DNA of 64,000 nt, from contig CM060200.1 in the NCBI GenBank assembly GCA_030562195.1, forward strand, positions 18,966,594 through 19,030,593, written 5' to 3'. Below are positions 60,675 through 64,000 of the stretch, one piece after another. The notes beneath the pieces were generated by a model. That model was not told where the DNA came from. It did not search any database and was given only the letters and a program-made list of their open reading frames with translations. Each line of letters opens with the position of its first letter. Positions within the stretch are counted from its first letter, which is position 1. This DNA comes from Nipponacmea schrenckii (taxonomy: Eukaryota; Mollusca; Gastropoda; Lottiidae). The position numbers were made by a program, and so were the translations under genes.

Positions 60675-62086
60675 TAATGAAATGTTTACTCTAACGAATG
60701 TATAATCTTTTCTTATAGAATCTTTTTTCTAGAAGCTTTCTGGACGTCTGAAAACCAGAGAAGGCTTGACGATGATGGTTCTTAAATGGCCCAATGTAAA
60801 TTAATTCAAATATTGTAAAATTGATGATCACTTTACAGTGCCATTCTGTTTTTTTTTTTTTTTTTTGCTCTAATTTGTCAAAACTTAACACCAAAATCTA
60901 GTGGAATTTGTGCATGTATTGATTTTAAAACGCAAAATCTACTTTGAAAGTAAATATTTTGCATACTGCCCCTTGTGATTATTTCATTATACAAAAGTTA
61001 AAAATATCGATGCTGTTTATTTGAGATTTTAGTTCTCATCAATATCTAAAAGAAATTACCGAAACCAAGAAATTATACAGTTCTGCACCAGTCACACCAC
61101 AAATAACATCCTAGCAAATAACAACAGAAGTTACTATAACGATCTGGATTATCCAGGTAACCGTCGTTGGGTGATAAGATGAACGATTAAACTAATTGAA
61201 CACAATATTATAGTAGTATACTCCTATGTTTACTTGTACATGACGCTTTGACAAGTTAGTGTGTAATCATCAGGGGAAGGACTAGTGCAACATAAAATTG
61301 TGTTACATGACCCCGTCCCTAAAATCATAAAATGGATTAAGACGATTGACGAAGTCTAAAAGTCAGAATGACACAGATAGCCCATACTTATAATTGTAAT
61401 AACCAAATTACATAACATACAGAGAAAAATGACTCAGATACTTTCTTTTCACGAGCCTCACAAAATGATATAAATGAACCCTTTTCTATTTGTCTATAAA
61501 TATGGTAGGTCTATTTATCGTTTTGATGTGGAACGTGGCCAATGTGTATAGATAAATAAGATAATCTCATCATTAACGTAAAAATCATACTAGGTAAATA
61601 ATCATAATACAATGCCACCTGAGCTTTTGACTCATTTCTGTGTATGAATGTGTGTGTATTTTGATGTCTGCTCATCTGTACACAGATTGTGTATTTCTTT
61701 TGTAATTGATAGCAACAACATAGATCTGTCCATTTAATAAAAATCAAGGCTTCCTATCTTTTTTAATACAAATTATACATCAAAATATTTGACTATTTTT
61801 TTCTATATCATTATTGTGATTTACATGTCTTTGTGTATTGGACCTAATTCTGATTCATGTAAAATAAAGAGTTTATCATTTATTTTTGCACTGTCCTCAA
61901 TGAAGAATATGTTTTAAATCTTCAGTCCAAATTCACGAATCAGTACCACAGTTTGACCCTTAAAGCAAAAGGTAATTAAGTGGCATGAGATGTCCATAGA
62001 ACGTTACATTGTCGTTTTTTATCTTTTCCTAATTAATCTTTCGATTGGCTTGCCAGCCCCAACTCTCCCGGTGAATTAACCGAATT
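60675..62086. other. Convergent intergenic region
   Basis: Between the receptor stop and the lectin stop. A + strand AATAAA lies at 61862-61867, and its minus-strand counterpart (TTTATT on +) at 61879-61884 is about 200 bp past the lectin stop. A T-run at about 60849 and the lone element end GCATACTGCCCCTT near 60962 are also here. No gene is seen. Confidence 0.5.
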
Positions 62087-62337
62087 TTAGGTTACATAGG
62101 TTTGTTTTGTAGGGACTTGGCAAATAAAACCATTCTTTTCATAGCATGGAAAATCGACCAGACTAAATTGTGATGGTGCCGCTTTATAATAAATACAAAT
62201 ACAATGTTCGCTGGACAAATGGTTATTAGGGTCGCCAGGTAAAAACGCCGAATGTTTAACGGGAACACCATTGAACCATTCCCAAACACCTTCTTTATTT
62301 ATATCTGTAGCACCAAGAAACGTTAGCTCATCTAAAA
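62087..62337 (-). CDS. PAN/C-type lectin protein, exon 3 (CTLD second half)
   Basis: Minus-strand exon from acceptor TTTTTTTAAG|TTTTAGATG (phase 1) to TAA at 62087-62089. It encodes LDELTFLGATDINKEGVWEW, then FNGVPVKHSAFLPGDPNNH, CICIYY and SLVDFPCYEKNGFICQ. WEWFNG, PGDPNN and the three Cys are hallmarks of the C-type lectin fold. The sugar-site triplet is DPN rather than EPN or QPD, and the second site reads LVD in place of WND. Ca-dependent sugar binding is therefore uncertain. Confidence 0.92.
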
Positions 62338-62729
62338 CTTAAAAAAAAATAGTGAATTTATTAAATCAATTGGGTGGGAATTCAAAGGAGAGTTTCACGA
62401 TCTACTTTTTTCTGCAACTGACTCATTTAATACGACACTGCTATTATATCAACCTGCTGCTACATTCGAAGGTGGGCGCAACAAGACAATGGAAGAACGC
62501 AATGTCATTTGTTCTTCAAACAAATGTTAAAATTGACGATATATTGTCCTTAAATAAAGCATTTGTAGGGGGTTGGACGCGTAGGTCAAAGGCCTTATCA
62601 AAGGATATAACAAGCAAGTTTTTCCCTTCGTTAAATAGTTGAAAATGTTCAATGGCAGGCCAAGCAGGTTTTAATTCCACGCCCCCACTCGGTAGAAATG
62701 TTTCTTATTGATCTTGACAGCTGAATTAC
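62338..62729 (-). other. Intron 2 of the lectin gene
   Basis: 392 bp; the donor on the minus strand is GGAG|GTAATT at 62729 and the acceptor is at 62338-62347. A + strand open frame at 62352-62642 is a chance frame. Confidence 0.85.
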
Positions 62730-62912
62730 CTCCATTATTACGGTAACTTGTCATTATATTCTGACTGTCCTGGTTGTCCAACATAAACAGAAACCCTCCA
62801 TCATTTTCACACTGGTTCTGCGCCTCAGACCACGTCAATTTAGTAGAATTATATTTGGTACATATTTTACTGTATGAATTTTCAATGTATCCAAGTTGGA
62901 TAGGACACTCAG
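62730..62912 (-). CDS. PAN/C-type lectin protein, exon 2 (CTLD first half)
   Basis: 183 nt, phase 1 at both ends (TTTCATAG|CTGAGTGT and GGAG|GTAATT). It encodes ECPIQLGYIENSYSKICTKY, then LTWSEAQNQCENDGGFLFML and NQDSQNIMTSYRNNG. C-P...Y, the T-W-S-E-A-x-x-x-C helix and the G-G-x-L motif are standard CTLD features. In-frame sequence continues past the donor for 16 codons, but the domain continues only if the donor is used. Confidence 0.9.
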
Positions 62913-63308
62913 CTATGAAATGATAGGGGTAGTGATCAGAATTATTAAATAAAATCATATGTGAAGTGTTACACATGATTGATATGCTTAGTATCTGAGC
63001 TGCTGGACAGTTACTACATCCACCAAGACATATTTCTAGTGCAAACACGGAATAAGATACGTTCGCTGTCTTATAACTGCAACACTGCAGACAAGTTCAC
63101 TGCAGACAAACTCTTGATATACTGGAGACAAGCTAACGTTGCCTTATGGGACTGTAATACGTTGTTAATGGAGCGCTCTCATTTATCGTGATATGTAAAT
63201 TTGTCATTTTACTAGGAAGATATTAGAATTTAGATATAAATAATATCGGTACCCCTCTAATTTCGAAGGAACAACTATTATTTTAATGGATGAACTAATA
63301 AAACTTAC
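62913..63308 (-). other. Intron 1 of the lectin gene
   Basis: 396 bp between donor GAAC|GTAAGT (63308) and acceptor ATTTCATAG. An in-frame reading upstream of the acceptor (63048-62913) has no domain and is not used in this model. Confidence 0.8.
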
Positions 63309-63618
63309 GTTCTAGTAGCCAGTAATAGATGATATCCGAACTATTTGTCCCAGGTGAACCAGCATATACCCGACCATCGTACAAATAACATGTCATAGAA
63401 TTCGTTTTGATTCCAACTGATTTACAGGTTCCATGATTTCGACAAAGTTCCAGACAGTCGTAAGCCGAGCTGATATTTGAAAGTTCACTGACATAAGAAT
63501 CTATAAGTTCAGTTGTGTATTGTATTTTCATGTATATTGATTCTAAACATGTGTTATTTTGAAGATGCACATGTTGGATCATTAATCCTAAATAAAATAA
63601 GCTTAGCGTCGGTAGCAT
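63309..63618 (-). CDS. PAN/C-type lectin protein, exon 1 (signal peptide and PAN/apple domain)
   Basis: I chose the second ATG (63618): MLPTLSLFYLGLMIQHVHLQ is a better signal peptide than the form starting at 63642, which adds eight residues. Then come NNTCLESI, AYDCLELCRNHGTCKSVGIK, MTCYLYDGRVY and DIIYYWLLE. The Cys pattern C...C-x3-C-x5-C...C is that of a PAN/apple domain, a protein- or sugar-binding fold. The three exons give 247 residues, so the product is a secreted PAN-CTLD protein, probably a recognition or mucus lectin. No membrane helix is present. Confidence 0.85.
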
Positions 63619-63642
63619 TATGTATCCTTCTCCTACACACAC

Positions 63643-64000
63643 AATTATTTATGTCAAAAAACTATTTAGTGAATTCTTTTGAATAAAATAATTTGTGGTA
63701 AAGAACCAAGTCAAATTCGAATTCAACCGTTTAAGTTTTCCGTATAGCCTACACTACCATAAACAACCTAAACCGCTTATTTTGTCCAAGTTATAATCTT
63801 CACCGCCAAATATTAAAATCAATCTTGTTATTATCATTATTTTATATTATGGTACGAAATGAAATAATCAATTCCGCTTAACCAGAATCAATTAACGTAT
63901 GTTTGATATCACATTCGAGGTGATAAGAGTAAACAGGTGGGCTCTATCTTATGACCAGTCTAATAAGGGGCGTTCACAAACCAGTAAAATATGTTACTAA
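63643..64000 (-). other. Upstream flank of the lectin gene
   Basis: AT-rich sequence that would hold the lectin promoter. No TATA box or upstream exon could be called with confidence. Confidence 0.4.

Overview
The window looks like animal nuclear DNA, most likely from a mollusc. It is AT-rich, its genes are split by long introns with ordinary GT-AG splice sites, and it is full of small non-autonomous transposons. Two arrays of ~161-bp repeats flanked by a GTCC-type microsatellite resemble the repeat modules of bivalve and gastropod Helitron-like elements. A PAN plus C-type lectin gene and a small TNF-receptor-like gene also fit a lophotrochozoan. The species cannot be named from the sequence alone.

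Layout. (1) 1-49,060, + strand: the 3' part of one large gene, with five coding exons at 1855-3985, 5846-6346, 37810-38498, 44454-45688 and 48032-48170. Every junction matches in phase, giving 1,564 residues in the window; upstream exons lie before base 1. The product is a long, mostly disordered cytoskeletal-type protein. Its N-terminal half carries Ser/Pro-rich sequence and K-K-x-R-A-P-x-P-P motifs like those of Cordon-bleu proteins. Its C-terminal half carries repeated E-R-E-I-R-L-x-x-E-R-E-x-E-L-R-R segments like AKAP2/MISP-family proteins. The second intron shown is 31.5 kb and holds only repeats that I can recognise. (2) 49,060-57,030: intergenic, with a Helitron-like repeat element and a three-layer transposon nest: a decayed Tc1/mariner transposase split by a decayed non-LTR retrotransposon, which is itself interrupted by a TTAA-flanked miniature element. 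(3) 57,976-60,674, + strand: a complete four-exon gene for a 234-residue TNF-receptor-superfamily protein with a signal peptide, three cysteine-rich repeats, a Ser/Thr stalk, one membrane helix and a very short cytoplasmic tail. A ~1-kb, 22-bp minisatellite fills its last intron. (4) 62,087-63,618, - strand: a complete three-exon gene for a 247-residue secreted PAN/apple plus C-type lectin protein, convergent with the receptor gene.

The two genes at the right end both look like cell-surface or secreted recognition proteins, plausibly immune. Nothing in the sequence ties them functionally to the large cytoskeletal gene. The main interest beyond the genes lies in the repeats: the 2A-like (StopGo) peptide at the start of the retrotransposon, the nested insertions with an exact TTAA duplication, a dispersed hairpin family, hammerhead-like motifs, and tandem arrays inside introns.
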